Below are positions 1 through 9,261 of a DNA stretch of 45,521 nucleotides, piece by piece; position 1 is the first letter of the stretch, and each line of letters begins with the position of its first letter. The DNA lies in the NCBI GenBank assembly GCA_903879335.1, contig CAIRLC010000045.1:1-45521 (forward strand), read 5' to 3'. Position numbers and translations under genes: made by a program. The notes under the pieces were generated by a model that was not told the DNA's origin, made no database searches, and worked only from the letters and a program-made list of their open reading frames with translations. The DNA comes from an uncultured Pseudomonadota bacterium (GTDB lineage Bacteria; Pseudomonadota; Gammaproteobacteria; Steroidobacterales; Steroidobacteraceae).

Positions 1-269
1 GACCGCCGTGATAACAAGAGCTACGGATCCCCCTGTCCGTGGCAGTCACAATGACCGCGCCGGCAACCCCCGCGCATCGCGTGCGGACCCGACGTGCGCG
101 CACTGGCCAGCAGCGACCTGACAGACACCGACCAGCTAGCGGTAGTAGCGGTGCCGCGGCGTGGTTGCTTGGCGACCTGTGGCCGTGCGCTGCGCGGCCT
201 GCTACCCGTCGGCGTGCGCTCACCAGCCGCGGTTGCCGCAGCGTCGTGCCGCGTCACGAGACGAATATC
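1..269. other. stretch with no recognisable gene
   Basis: Short overlapping reading frames exist on both strands, but none has a recognisable domain, a ribosome binding site or a family-like composition. They look like the random open frames expected in GC-rich DNA. The stretch lies just downstream of the minus-strand tRNA-Lys gene. I see no T-tract terminator or repeat in it. Confidence 0.5.
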
Positions 270-344
270 TGGTGGGGCGGGTGGGGTTCGAACCCACGAC
301 CAATCGGTTAAAAGCCGAATGCTCTACCGCTGAGCTACCGCCCC
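270..344 (-). tRNA. tRNA-Lys (anticodon TTT)
   Basis: Read on the minus strand this folds as a full cloverleaf. The acceptor arms are GGGGCGG and CCGCCCC, the anticodon loop is CTTTTAA (anticodon TTT, lysine), the T-loop is TTCGAAC, and a CCA end is encoded at 270-272. The anticodon stem starts with a U-U mismatch at positions 27/43, while the other four pairs are canonical. A tRNA-Lys gene directly after queC is also, from memory, the arrangement in Pseudomonas. Confidence 0.96.
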
Positions 345-455
345 ATTGCACGGTCGTCTAACGCGTCGGTTGGCCGTCCGACGGGCCGCGATTCTAGCAG
401 GGGATCGGGCAACTTGCCTCGCTCTTGGCGCGAAATCGGTGCAGAAAATTCGCCC

Positions 456-1133
456 TCAGCGCTGGTAGCGAGTGGGATCCACAATAGCCGCTTCAGCAAA
501 GCCGGCCCGGCGCAGTCGGCAGGAATCGCAGACCCCGCAGGCCCGCCCCTCCTCGTCCGCCTGGTAACACGAGACGGTCCAACCGAAGTCGACCCCGAGG
601 GCAACCCCGGCTGTGATGATCCCGGACTTGCTGAGTTCAATCAGCGGCGCCACGATCTGGAAGGACTCCCCTTCTACCCCGGCTTTGGTCGCTAGATTCG
701 CGACCCGCTCAAATGCAGCAATAAAGTCCGGCCGACAATCCGGATAGCCGGAATAGTCGATCGCATTCACGCCAATGTGGATCTCGCGGGCACCAAGCAC
801 TTCCGCCCAACCTAGGGCGAGGGAGAGAAACACCGTGTTTCGTGCAGGCACATAGGTCACCGGAATGCCAGAGGTCCCGCCCTCGGGGACTGGAATCGCT
901 GTATCGGTTAAGGCCGAGCCGCCAAAACCGCCGAGACCGATCGACACAGTTCGGTGCTCCACCGCCCCGAGTCCTTCGGCCACCCGTTTGGCGGCGATTA
1001 ACTCTGCGCGATGACGCTGACCGTAATCAAAACTGAGGGCATAAGACTCACGCCCGGCAGCCCGGGCCATGGCCAACACGGTTGCAGAATCGAGACCGCC
1101 GGAGACCAGAACCACAGCCTTCGGTGCGCTCAT
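456..1133 (-). CDS. queC: 7-cyano-7-deazaguanine synthase QueC
   Basis: QueC converts 7-carboxy-7-deazaguanine to preQ0 with ATP and ammonia, in the cytoplasmic pathway to queuosine in tRNA. The 225-residue protein shows the PP-loop SGGLDS at residues 11-16. Near the C-terminus are the zinc ligands C189, C199, C202 and C205 (pattern C-x9-C-x2-C-x2-C). The ATG at 1133 is chosen because it overlaps the queE stop as ATGA, which implies translational coupling. An in-frame start 21 bp upstream would add residues not normal for the family. It is the last gene of the tol-pal/que cluster. Confidence 0.96.
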   Translation of the reverse strand: MSAPKAVVLVSGGLDSATVLAMARAAGRESYALSFDYGQRHRAELIAAKRVAEGLGAVEHRTVSIGLGGFGGSALTDTAIPVPEGGTSGIPVTYVPARNTVFLSLALGWAEVLGAREIHIGVNAIDYSGYPDCRPDFIAAFERVANLATKAGVEGESFQIVAPLIELSKSGIITAGVALGVDFGWTVSCYQADEEGRACGVCDSCRLRRAGFAEAAIVDPTRYQR

Positions 1134-1804
1134 CGTCCCTTCTCCTCGCCCCACAAGAACTTATGCAACTGCATCTGAAACCGAACGTTCAGGCGATCCT
1201 CGAGGATCCATTCCGCTAATTGCCGCGGCTCAATCTCGCCGTGCGCCGGCGAGTAAAGCACCTGAACCTGTTCCGGCAGGCGGAAATCGGCGCAAAAACG
1301 ACCACTCCACTCGTAGTCGGCTCGGCTCGTGATCACAAACTTCACGAGGTCGGATGGTCGGAGGTTGCGAAAGTTCTCCAACAGATTGCGGTCCACTTCG
1401 CCTGAGCCCGGCGTCTTGACGTCCAGCACCCTGACAACCCGTGGGTCCACGTCGGATGCATTGAGCGATCCGCTGGTCTCCAGCGAAACGGTGAAGCCCT
1501 CATCACAGAGCCGCCGCATCAAGCGGTGCACATTCGGTTGCGCCAAGGGCTCCCCACCGGTCACACAGACCCGCTGAGGGCCGAGTGCCCGCACCGAGGC
1601 GACGACCGCATCGATGGCATGCCATTCACCGCCGTAAAACGAATAGGTCGTGTCGCAGTAGTGACAGCGCAGCGGGCATCCCGTCAGCCGCACGAAAACG
1701 GTGGGCCAACCCACCGTATCCGCCTCACCTTGCAGCGAGGCGAAGATTTCGGTCAGCCGCAGCCGGTCAGCGGCCGGAATCGCGTCCCGCGGCGAGGCCG
1801 CCAT
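1130..1804 (-). CDS. queE: 7-carboxy-7-deazaguanine synthase QueE
   Basis: QueE is a radical SAM enzyme that contracts 6-carboxytetrahydropterin to 7-carboxy-7-deazaguanine, the substrate of QueC. The 224-residue protein has the cluster-binding motif C43-x3-C47-x2-C50 and a following GGEP motif for SAM binding. The plain CX3CX2C spacing differs from E. coli QueE, which has an insertion there. It starts one base after the cpoB stop and overlaps queC by 4 bp, so the two deazaguanine genes are coupled to the tol-pal operon. Confidence 0.95.
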   Translation of the reverse strand: MAASPRDAIPAADRLRLTEIFASLQGEADTVGWPTVFVRLTGCPLRCHYCDTTYSFYGGEWHAIDAVVASVRALGPQRVCVTGGEPLAQPNVHRLMRRLCDEGFTVSLETSGSLNASDVDPRVVRVLDVKTPGSGEVDRNLLENFRNLRPSDLVKFVITSRADYEWSGRFCADFRLPEQVQVLYSPAHGEIEPRQLAEWILEDRLNVRFQMQLHKFLWGEEKGR

Positions 1805-1805
1805 C

Positions 1806-2591
1806 TCAGTGTCGCCCAGCGATCTGCTTCAAGCGCTCACGCGCATCCGCCGTCGCCGGCGCGTCGGGATACGCTTTAATCAATCGAGCCAACGCTTCAC
1901 GTGCTTCCCGGAACCGTTTCAGCTCCTGATAGGAATAACCCACCTTCAAGAGCGCATCCGGCACCTTGCGAGAATCGGGGTGTTCCTTGAGCAACTTCTG
2001 GAACGCACCCAGCGCATCCTGAAAACGATGCTCAACGTAATACGACTCGCCGAGCCAGTACTGCGCATTGTCGGCCAGCGTACTTTGCGGATAGGCCAAC
2101 AAAAAATCCTGGAAAGCCTTTTCTGCGACGCCGTATTCCTTCGCCTTGAGGTGTTCAAGCGCAGACTGATAGACGTCCTTATCGGTGATCTGCGGCACCG
2201 TCGGTGCGATCGGTGCCGGCACCAGGGGCGCCGCCGCGGCTGCAGCCGGCGCGGCTTGCTGGGCTGCCTGCAACTCACGCACTTTTGCATCGAGCGCCGT
2301 GATCCGATCGGATAGATCGCGATACAAATCCCGTTCCCGGCGCTCGCCATTGGCAAGCGCGTGCTGCAGTTCTTCGACCTGCCCTTTCAACGCGCGTTGG
2401 TCGGCTTGCGCCGACTCTAACTGCCGCTGCACCTCAAGAAAGGCGCCGTTTTGACGCTCAATGACGTCCACCCGGGACTCGACCGATGTGGCCTTGATGA
2501 ACGCCGGATCCAGTTCTGGATGCGGCGTTTCACAGCCTGCGAGGCCGAGGCTTGCGGTCACCGCGAGCGCTAGGGCGAGGGATGAACGCAT
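1806..2591 (-). CDS. cpoB: cell division coordinator CpoB (YbgF)
   Basis: CpoB links Tol-Pal constriction of the outer membrane to peptidoglycan synthesis at the septum. The 261-residue protein has an export signal, a coiled-coil segment (about residues 40-110, rich in E, Q and R), an Ala/Pro linker, and three tetratricopeptide repeats (about 140-255) with typical YWLGE and AL..F motifs. The start at 2591 is used because it begins the signal peptide one base after the pal stop. The signal ends in LAGC (C20), a lipobox, so this CpoB is predicted to be a lipoprotein. The E. coli protein is soluble in the periplasm. Confidence 0.93.
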   Translation of the reverse strand: MRSSLALALAVTASLGLAGCETPHPELDPAFIKATSVESRVDVIERQNGAFLEVQRQLESAQADQRALKGQVEELQHALANGERRERDLYRDLSDRITALDAKVRELQAAQQAAPAAAAAAPLVPAPIAPTVPQITDKDVYQSALEHLKAKEYGVAEKAFQDFLLAYPQSTLADNAQYWLGESYYVEHRFQDALGAFQKLLKEHPDSRKVPDALLKVGYSYQELKRFREAREALARLIKAYPDAPATADARERLKQIAGRH

Positions 2592-2592
2592 A

Positions 2593-3153
2593 TCAGCGCG
2601 CGGTGACCACGATGTCGACGCGACGGTTCTGCCCCCAAGCGGCGTCATCGTGACCATCGGCGACCGGACGCTCTTCGCCATAGCTGACGGTCGTGAGCTG
2701 GTTGTCGTTCGCACCGAGTAACAGCAGCGCCTTCTTCACGGCCTGCGCACGACGTTCGCCGAGCGCAATGTTGTATTCGGCCGAACCACGCTCGTCCGTG
2801 TTGCCTTCAAGGCGCAACTGCAGATGACGGTTGCTGCTCAATTGCTTGGCTTCTGAGCTGATGATCGGCTGATATTCCGCCTTGATCTCGGAGCTATCGT
2901 ACTCAAAGCGAATGGTCGCGCCCAATTCACCGTCACCGGCGGGCACGCCGCCACGCGTATCGGTCAATGGGCGAACGCCATTGTTGTCCGAGCCGTTCGC
3001 ACGGCCGGTATTGGCGTTACTGTCCACGGTCGTCGCGACCGACTGGGATCCCGCGTCCGAGGCCTTCACGATGGGCTTCTTTGGGCAGCCGGCAAGCGTC
3101 AAGCTCACCAATACAAGAGCGGCGGTTGCAAACAACTGGTTCTGGCGATTCAT
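2593..3153 (-). CDS. pal: peptidoglycan-associated lipoprotein Pal
   Basis: Pal is the outer-membrane lipoprotein of the Tol-Pal system and binds peptidoglycan and TolB. The 186-residue protein has a lipobox LAGC (C23), a low-complexity linker, and an OmpA-like domain (about residues 75-185). That domain contains the peptidoglycan-binding signature NTDERGSAEYN...LGERRA and ends in WGQNRRVDI. It lies 84 bp after tolB and one base before cpoB. Confidence 0.97.
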   Translation of the reverse strand: MNRQNQLFATAALVLVSLTLAGCPKKPIVKASDAGSQSVATTVDSNANTGRANGSDNNGVRPLTDTRGGVPAGDGELGATIRFEYDSSEIKAEYQPIISSEAKQLSSNRHLQLRLEGNTDERGSAEYNIALGERRAQAVKKALLLLGANDNQLTTVSYGEERPVADGHDDAAWGQNRRVDIVVTAR

Positions 3154-3237
3154 GCGCGGATTAACTCCATGTGAGTGTGGGTCGAGCGGCCAACCCGGAT
3201 AGATCTATTTTGCCACAGGCAACCCCGTGGGACATCG

Positions 3238-4530
3238 TCACAGCCGAGGCGACCAAGCGGGATCGCGAATGTCTCCGGATGGGGCCGTAATCTTGGCCAC
3301 GACGCCGCTGTCGATGGCGACCGAAGCCAAGACCCCACGACCACGCTCGCGCGCCGAATAAATAATCGTCTGGCCATTGGGCGCGAAGGTCGGGCTCTCA
3401 TCCAAGCGTCCCGTGGTCAGGATAACGGACTGGCCGGTGGCCACATCGACCCGGGCGATGCGATAGGCGCCCTGGTCCTGGGTCACGACGGCAAGCGTCT
3501 TGCCATCTGGCGATAGGCGCGGCCGAGCGTTATAGGAGCCTTCAAAGGTGACCCGCTTGGGCCGTTCACCGGCGGCCAATCGAATCTGGTAGACCTGAGG
3601 CCGTCCAGCCCGATCGGAGGTGAAGTAAATTGACTGCCCATCCGCGCCAAAACACGGCTCGGTATCTATCGCCGGATCGTCAGTGACGCGCAGCAGCGCC
3701 CTCGTCTCGAGATCAAGAACGAAGACATCGACATTGCCATCAGGCTGAGACAGTGCCAATGCAAGGCGGTGTCCGTCGGGAGCCCACGCCGGAGCGCCGT
3801 TGATCCCGGCGCGTCCAGAAACACGTTCACGGACGCCCGTTTGAATGGACTGAACAAACACAGACGAGACTCGACCCTCGAACGACACGTAGGCGAGCTT
3901 CGTGCCGTCCGGTGACCAGACCGGCGACATCAAGGGTTCCTTGGAATCGACGATCGTGATGGGGTTTTCACCGTCCGAGTCCGACACGACGAGGCGCCAA
4001 CGGCGAGCGGCCACAGGGCCCTCCACCGCGACATAGGCGATGCGAGTGGCAAAAGCCCCCGGCACGCCAATAATCTTCTCGTAAATCATATCCGCGATTC
4101 GATGGGCGGTAAGCCGCAAGCCCCCTGCCGTTGACGTCAGGGCAACGCCGAGCACGCGCTCCCCGGAGAGGACGCTATGCAGCTCCACTTCGACGACGTA
4201 GCCGGCACCCTCTGGTCGCACCCGCCCGATCGTCAAATAATCGGACTTCACCAGTCGCCACTGCGGCAGATCGATTTGCGTGGCGAGGGTCGGCCGTTGC
4301 GGCATCGACGAGCGACCGAGCGGCGCCAATCGACCACTGCGCGTCAAATCACCATCGATGACCTGCGCCACGTCCACCGGTATGCCGTCACCCCCAAAGG
4401 GAACCACCGCGATCGGAATCGGACTGGTATTACCTTTCGTAATATCCACGGTGAGTTGCGCGTGCGCACTCAACGGCGCGCCAAGCACAAGCACTAGAGC
4501 AACGACGAGTCGACGGAACACATTAATCAT
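3238..4530 (-). CDS. tolB: Tol-Pal system beta-propeller protein TolB
   Basis: TolB is the periplasmic propeller that shuttles between Pal and TolA. The 430-residue length equals the E. coli protein. It has a signal peptide ending in AHAQ (about residue 22), an N-terminal alpha/beta domain with IPIAVVPF, and a six-bladed propeller with repeated SPDG, APDG and SPVWSPDG TolB/PD40 motifs. The ATG at 4530 is used because it opens the signal peptide and overlaps the tolA end by 8 bp. A longer open frame upstream lies inside tolA. Confidence 0.97.
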   Translation of the reverse strand: MINVFRRLVVALVLVLGAPLSAHAQLTVDITKGNTSPIPIAVVPFGGDGIPVDVAQVIDGDLTRSGRLAPLGRSSMPQRPTLATQIDLPQWRLVKSDYLTIGRVRPEGAGYVVEVELHSVLSGERVLGVALTSTAGGLRLTAHRIADMIYEKIIGVPGAFATRIAYVAVEGPVAARRWRLVVSDSDGENPITIVDSKEPLMSPVWSPDGTKLAYVSFEGRVSSVFVQSIQTGVRERVSGRAGINGAPAWAPDGHRLALALSQPDGNVDVFVLDLETRALLRVTDDPAIDTEPCFGADGQSIYFTSDRAGRPQVYQIRLAAGERPKRVTFEGSYNARPRLSPDGKTLAVVTQDQGAYRIARVDVATGQSVILTTGRLDESPTFAPNGQTIIYSARERGRGVLASVAIDSGVVAKITAPSGDIRDPAWSPRL

Positions 4531-5395
4531 CAGGGCTAAACACCAGGTGTAGGGTTCGCTGGAAAAGGTCGGCGTTCTTCGGCACGGGCAACGGAGACGC
4601 CCGCAAGGCCGCGTCCCGAATCGAGGTACGGACGGCGTCATCGCCATTACAGGGATTGATCACGCGCGCCTGCAAAACGGTACCGGTGGGCGCCTGATCA
4701 ACCTCAAGCGTACATTGTACGCCCTTCTTTGCCGAAGCCGGCCGACTCCACGCATGCTCAACCCGGGCTTTGACCTCCGCCAAATACTGGCTGGTTTCAC
4801 CCGCGGCTTGCTGCTGTCGCAATGCGTCGGCCTTCTGTCGGGCGAGTGCATCGGCGCGAGCTTGTGCCTCGATACGCTGGCGCGCGGCTTCTTGTTCGCG
4901 CGACTGAGCCTCTGACTTGATGGCCTTCTGGTTCTCATGCATCTCGCGCTCGAGCGCAGAATCCTCGGCCTTCGACAACCCCCGTTCCTTAGCCTTGAGC
5001 TCCGGTTTGGGGTCGAGCTTGGGTTCGGTCTTCGGCCTCGCTTCGGTCTTGGGCGCGGCCTTCTCGGTCACCCCGGGCGTCATCTTGACCGGCTTCACGG
5101 GCTGAACCTTGGGCACCGGTGCCGGCGGCAAGGGCTTCGGGGGCGCCACCCGAGGTGCCGGCTTAGGCGTCGGCGCCGGTTCCGGCTGATGCACCTCGGG
5201 CGGTGTAGGCGTGACGTACTGACGCTGCTGCGGTGTCACTAAGGTCGCTTCAATCACAGCCGGGGAAACGACCCGCGTCGTCGGCGTATAGGCGGCAATC
5301 CACCAGGCCACCACGACCAAGAGCCCATGAAGGACGATCGACCCGATCAGCGAACCGGCATGGTCGCGAAAAAAATGCGGATGCGCCGCCGTCAC
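4523..5395 (-). CDS. tolA: Tol-Pal system inner-membrane linker TolA
   Basis: TolA spans the periplasm from the TolQR motor to TolB and Pal. The 290-residue protein has one N-terminal membrane helix (about residues 14-36) carrying the S...LH motif that contacts TolQ. Next come a Pro/Lys-rich stretch and a charged, Ala-rich helical domain of the EARARADALARQ type. A short TonB/TolA-like C-terminal domain ends at QRTLHLVFSPDD. It overlaps tolR by 4 bp (ATGA) and tolB by 8 bp. Confidence 0.95.
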   Translation of the reverse strand: MTAAHPHFFRDHAGSLIGSIVLHGLLVVVAWWIAAYTPTTRVVSPAVIEATLVTPQQRQYVTPTPPEVHQPEPAPTPKPAPRVAPPKPLPPAPVPKVQPVKPVKMTPGVTEKAAPKTEARPKTEPKLDPKPELKAKERGLSKAEDSALEREMHENQKAIKSEAQSREQEAARQRIEAQARADALARQKADALRQQQAAGETSQYLAEVKARVEHAWSRPASAKKGVQCTLEVDQAPTGTVLQARVINPCNGDDAVRTSIRDAALRASPLPVPKNADLFQRTLHLVFSPDD

Positions 5396-5835
5396 GGCAC
5401 CTTCTCGGGTGGCAGAGGGTCTGTCAGGAACCCCACTTTCGTGGCGCCGACACGCTGCATCAGCACCATGGTCCTCATCACATCGCCATAAGGGATGGCC
5501 GCATCGGCCTTGAGCAGTACCTGTGTCTCTGGCTCGCGGCTCAGGACCAGCCGCACTCGATCCGCCAAGGCCTGTTCGTCGACCGGTGCACTCTTGTCAT
5601 CGCCGATATTGATATATCGAAGACCCGCTTTATCGATGCTGATGACGAGTGGATCCTTTTGATCCGGTATAGGCCGAGCGCCCGCTTTGGGCAATTCCAC
5701 TTTGACGCCCTGGGTCAGCAAGGGTGCCGTCACCATAAAAATCACCAGGAGCACCAACATCACGTCGATGTACGGCACGACATTGATCTCACCGACCAGT
5801 CGTCGACGACCCCTTCCACCACCCACCGAAGCCAT
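5392..5835 (-). CDS. tolR: Tol-Pal motor subunit TolR
   Basis: TolR is an ExbD/TolR-type subunit of the proton-driven TolQR motor. The 147-residue protein has a basic N-terminus, the motif EINVVPYIDVMLVLLVIF with the proton-relay aspartate D24 inside the single membrane helix, and a periplasmic domain. It starts 3 bp after tolQ and overlaps tolA by 4 bp. Confidence 0.97.
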   Translation of the reverse strand: MASVGGGRGRRRLVGEINVVPYIDVMLVLLVIFMVTAPLLTQGVKVELPKAGARPIPDQKDPLVISIDKAGLRYINIGDDKSAPVDEQALADRVRLVLSREPETQVLLKADAAIPYGDVMRTMVLMQRVGATKVGFLTDPLPPEKVP

Positions 5836-5838
5836 CGC

Positions 5839-6531
5839 TCAGCCTCGAGGCGCTGCAGCGTGCCGCTGCAAAATGGTCGAAAACTCTTCCGCGAAGGTAT
5901 CAAGCCTATTTTCGAGGCGGAACACCTGATCTGAGAATCGGTTGTAAGCAACCACTGCAGGAATCGCCGCAAAGAGACCAATCGCCGTTGCGATCAGCGC
6001 TTCCGCAATCGCGGGAGCGACCGCCTGAAGCGTGGCTTGCTGCACGTTACCAAGGCCGATGAACGCATGCATGATGCCCCAGACCGTACCGAACAAGCCG
6101 ACGTAGGGACTGATCGAGCCTACCGTGGCTAGCATTTCTAAATTCGCCTCGAGCCGCTCCATCTCGCGCAAGCGTGCGGCCTTCATGGCGCGGCCCGCGC
6201 CTTCCATCAGTTGCGCGGCATCAATACCCGCCTGCTTACGTAGCCGCGAGAACTCTCTAAATCCAGCCTCAAAGAGACTCTCCATCCCAACCGTTGGTTC
6301 TTTACGCGCCTCGAGCGATCGAAACAGCGCGCCGAGATCAGCGCTTGCCCAAAAGGTGGCTTCGAAGGCTTCAGCCTGCCGTCGCGTACCGACAATCATG
6401 CTGCGCTTTTTGAGAATGATGGCCCAGGAGGAGATCGAGGCCGCCATTAGGATGGCCATGACCAGCTTCACGACAAAGCTGGCATTCAGCACCATCGATA
6501 CGATTGAAAACTCTGTCACCGATGAATTCAT
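5839..6531 (-). CDS. tolQ: Tol-Pal motor subunit TolQ
   Basis: TolQ is the MotA/TolQ/ExbB-type proton-channel subunit. The 230-residue protein has three membrane segments: one near residues 15-40, and a pair near 130-165 and 170-200. The conserved GTVWGIMHAF and EALIATAIGL motifs line the channel. Its start overlaps the end of ybgC by 4 bp, as is usual in tol operons. Confidence 0.97.
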   Translation of the reverse strand: MNSSVTEFSIVSMVLNASFVVKLVMAILMAASISSWAIILKKRSMIVGTRRQAEAFEATFWASADLGALFRSLEARKEPTVGMESLFEAGFREFSRLRKQAGIDAAQLMEGAGRAMKAARLREMERLEANLEMLATVGSISPYVGLFGTVWGIMHAFIGLGNVQQATLQAVAPAIAEALIATAIGLFAAIPAVVAYNRFSDQVFRLENRLDTFAEEFSTILQRHAAAPRG

Positions 6532-6926
6532 GCGCCCAACTGTTCGAGTAATGCCGGCGACAAACGCCGAGGTTTTAAGGAATCTGCATCGATCGCGGCG
6601 GCACGTACGCGCGCCTCCACCATCAACTCATCGCCACGCCGCACCTGCTGCAGAAAGGTAAAGCTCGCGCCGCGAATCTCCAAGAGTTCGGATGAGACAT
6701 TAAGTAAATCGTCATGTCGCGCCGCTCGCTTCCACGCGATTTGCATATCGACCACGGCGAACTGGATTCGTTCCTGATCCCGCAAGGCTCCTTGATCGAT
6801 ACCGCAGGCGCGCAACCACTCGGAACGCGCCCGCTCCATGAACCGAATGTAGGAGGCATGATAAACAATGCCGCCGGCATCCGTGTCCTCCCAATAGACT
6901 CGAACGGGGATGTTCACGGATCTCAC
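6528..6926 (-). CDS. ybgC: acyl-CoA thioesterase YbgC
   Basis: YbgC is a 4-hydroxybenzoyl-CoA-thioesterase-type hotdog protein that hydrolyses acyl-CoAs and is the standard first partner of tolQ. The 132-residue protein shows the motif [16 protein letters not shown] with the catalytic Asp in DTDAGG, followed by [11 protein letters not shown]. It overlaps both neighbours (ruvB and tolQ) by 4 bp, joining the ruv and tol genes into one transcriptional run. Confidence 0.94.
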   Translation of the reverse strand: MRSVNIPVRVYWEDTDAGGIVYHASYIRFMERARSEWLRACGIDQGALRDQERIQFAVVDMQIAWKRAARHDDLLNVSSELLEIRGASFTFLQQVRRGDELMVEARVRAAAIDADSLKPRRLSPALLEQLGA

Positions 6927-7969
6927 AGCGTTGTCTCGGGAAAAAGGCCGAAGGAGGACATTAAGGCACTCGGCGTCGTGAGTCCGAAATGAGCGTAGGC
7001 ATTCGGGGTCGCGATGCGTCCGCGTGCGGTGCGCATCAAATATCCCTGTTGGATGAGGTACGGCTCAAGCACGTCCTCAATCGTGCCGCGCTCTTCACCA
7101 ATCGCGGCGGCCAGGCTGTCCACACCCACAGGTCCACCGCCGAACTTCTCGATCAGCGTCAGCAACAAGCGTCGATCCATCACATCAAAACCCAATCGGT
7201 CTACATCGAGGAGATCCAAGGCCTCGGCGGCGACTGGGCCTGTGATCACGCCATCGGCCTTCACCTCCGCGAAATCGCGCACGCGGCGTAACAGTCGATT
7301 GGCGATACGTGGCGTGCCGCGAGAGCGCTCGGCAATTTGTTGTGCCCCGGAGGTCTCAACGGAGAGGCCGAGCAAGCGGCCCGAACGGGACACGATAGAG
7401 ACGAGATCGGCCACCGAATAAAACTCTAGACGTTGGACAATGCCAAACCGATCCCGCAGCGGTGAAGTCAGCAAGCCGGCCCGCGTGGTGGCGCCGACCA
7501 GCGTAAATTGCGGGAGATCGATTTTGATCGAGCGAGCGGCAGGCCCCTCGCCGATCATGATGTCGAGCTGAAAATCCTCGAGCGCTGGATAGAGAATTTC
7601 TTCAACCACCGGGCTTAGTCGATGGATCTCATCCACAAACAGCACATCCCGGGGCTGCAGATTCGTCAGCAATGCCGCGAGATCCCCGGGGCGCTCCAAC
7701 ACGGGCCCAGAGGTCTGCTTCAAACCGACCCCCAATTCGTTGGCCACAATATGGGCGAGCGTAGTCTTACCGAGTCCCGGCGGGCCGAAAATCAACAGAT
7801 GATCGAGCGCCTCAGATCGCCGGCGGGCCGCTTCAATAAAAATTTCCATCTGCGCACGGACCGCGGGTTGACCCACGTAATCCGCCAGCTGACGCGGTCG
7901 CACCGCACGATCAAGACTGTCGTCCTCTCGCGTTCCTTGCGCCGCCACGATACGGTCCGATTCGATCAT
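6923..7969 (-). CDS. ruvB: Holliday junction branch migration helicase RuvB
   Basis: RuvB is the AAA+ motor that drives branch migration with RuvA. The 348-residue protein has Walker [10 protein letters not shown], Walker B DEIHR, sensor 1 GATTRAG, and a C-terminal winged-helix domain with [13 protein letters not shown] and EPYLIQQGY. It begins 18 bp after ruvA and overlaps ybgC by 4 bp. Confidence 0.98.
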   Translation of the reverse strand: MIESDRIVAAQGTREDDSLDRAVRPRQLADYVGQPAVRAQMEIFIEAARRRSEALDHLLIFGPPGLGKTTLAHIVANELGVGLKQTSGPVLERPGDLAALLTNLQPRDVLFVDEIHRLSPVVEEILYPALEDFQLDIMIGEGPAARSIKIDLPQFTLVGATTRAGLLTSPLRDRFGIVQRLEFYSVADLVSIVSRSGRLLGLSVETSGAQQIAERSRGTPRIANRLLRRVRDFAEVKADGVITGPVAAEALDLLDVDRLGFDVMDRRLLLTLIEKFGGGPVGVDSLAAAIGEERGTIEDVLEPYLIQQGYLMRTARGRIATPNAYAHFGLTTPSALMSSFGLFPETTL

Positions 7970-7987
7970 CGTATCCCCTGCCCCACA

Positions 7988-8584
7988 TCAACTCGCCGCA
8001 GCACGCAATGCACGGCGGATCAATTCTTCGGTCGTTTCGGCGTCGTCGCCCGCGGCTTTGAGCAGCTTGACGACCTCCTGCGGACGATACCCTAATGCCA
8101 CGAGCGCGGTAGTGGCTTCCTGATGGGCGCTGGCTACCCCCGTGAGAGCCTGCGGCACGAATGCAGCGCCTGCCGCCCCAAAGTCGCCCGTCTTATCCCG
8201 CAAATCAATCAGGATCCGTTCCGCCGTTTTCCGTCCAACGCCCGGAATTCGGACTAGCGCCGCCGTGTCTTCCTGCTCAATCACGCGCAAGAAGTCAGCG
8301 ACCGACAGCCCAGACAGCACACCGAGCGCAATCTTCGGCCCTACCCCCGAGACCTTGAGCAGCGCTCGGAACAGACGCCGTTCGTCCTCTGTCGCGAAGG
8401 CATACAGGATGTGCGCGTCCTCGCGCACCACCAGATGGGTGCGCAGCGTCAGTTCGGTCCCGGTGTCGGGAAGTCCGAAAAAGGTCGACATCGGTGCTTC
8501 GCACTCGTAGCCGACGCCGTTGACGTCAAGGACCAGCGTCGGGGGCATTTTCGCAGCCAAGCGTCCACGCAACCATCCAATCAT
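7988..8584 (-). CDS. ruvA: Holliday junction branch migration protein RuvA
   Basis: RuvA binds four-way junctions as a tetramer and loads RuvB. The 198-residue protein has the OB-fold start MIGWLRGRL, helix-hairpin-helix motifs (VSGVGPKIAL and IPGVGRKTAERI), an acidic/Ala linker, and a C-terminal three-helix domain with ALGYRPQE that contacts RuvB. The ATG at 8584 fits the family start and overlaps the ruvC stop as ATGA. A longer in-frame start would lie inside ruvC. Confidence 0.98.
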   Translation of the reverse strand: MIGWLRGRLAAKMPPTLVLDVNGVGYECEAPMSTFFGLPDTGTELTLRTHLVVREDAHILYAFATEDERRLFRALLKVSGVGPKIALGVLSGLSVADFLRVIEQEDTAALVRIPGVGRKTAERILIDLRDKTGDFGAAGAAFVPQALTGVASAHQEATTALVALGYRPQEVVKLLKAAGDDAETTEELIRRALRAAAS

Positions 8585-9177
8585 GTCTGATCTCCCACCT
8601 GACCCATGAGACGGCGTGATGCTTCCCCATGGATATGACACAAGGCAATGGCCAACGCATCGGCCGCGTCCGCCGCCATTCGGCCTCGCAGCGCCAAAAG
8701 GACCGTCACCATCTTTTGCACCTGAACCTTTTCGGCTGATCCTGTGCCGACGACAGCCAATTTAACCTCGCGGGGCGCGTATTCGTAGACTGGCACCGGG
8801 TGCGCGAAGGTCGCCGCCAAGGCAGCGCCTCGAGCCTGACCCAGTTTTAAGGCCGAATCGACGTTTCGATTGACGAAAACACGCTCAATGGCCAGTTCGT
8901 CTGGACGATATTCAGCGACCACGCCGGCAACACCGGCATAAATTTCCCGCAATCGGGCTGCAAAATCCTGGCCTGACGCACGGATCGTCCCGCTGGACAC
9001 ATAGTGGGGTCCGCCAGCGCCATATTCGATGACGCCATAACCCGTTGCTCTGGACCCCGGATCAAGCCCGAGGACACGTCGCGTTACACTCGAGACCAGC
9101 CGGCCAGGTAGCGCAGGCGCGGCGACGACGGCCGGTGTGCCCGGCTTATAGGAGCGCCAGGCGCGGGATCGAGACAT
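8581..9177 (-). CDS. ruvC: crossover junction endonuclease RuvC
   Basis: RuvC resolves Holliday junctions by paired nicks. The 198-residue protein has the RNase H-like acidic residues: D39 in LGLDPGS, E in LAIERVF, and the C-terminal pair in AADAADALA. The family usually begins at MRxLGxDPGS. Here about 33 residues precede it, and I find no ATG, GTG or TTG nearer the motif, so the ATG at 9177 is kept (a CTG lies closer). It is the first gene of the ruv-tol-que run and is divergent from relA across 84 bp. Confidence 0.95.
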   Translation of the reverse strand: MSRSRAWRSYKPGTPAVVAAPALPGRLVSSVTRRVLGLDPGSRATGYGVIEYGAGGPHYVSSGTIRASGQDFAARLREIYAGVAGVVAEYRPDELAIERVFVNRNVDSALKLGQARGAALAATFAHPVPVYEYAPREVKLAVVGTGSAEKVQVQKMVTVLLALRGRMAADAADALAIALCHIHGEASRRLMGQVGDQT

Positions 9178-9261
9178 CGGTCGGATTAGGGGGTTGGCGC
9201 ATAACCCGTATGATACCGGTACCGCGTCGCTTAGCCATGCCAGTCCTTGGTGATTTGAACC

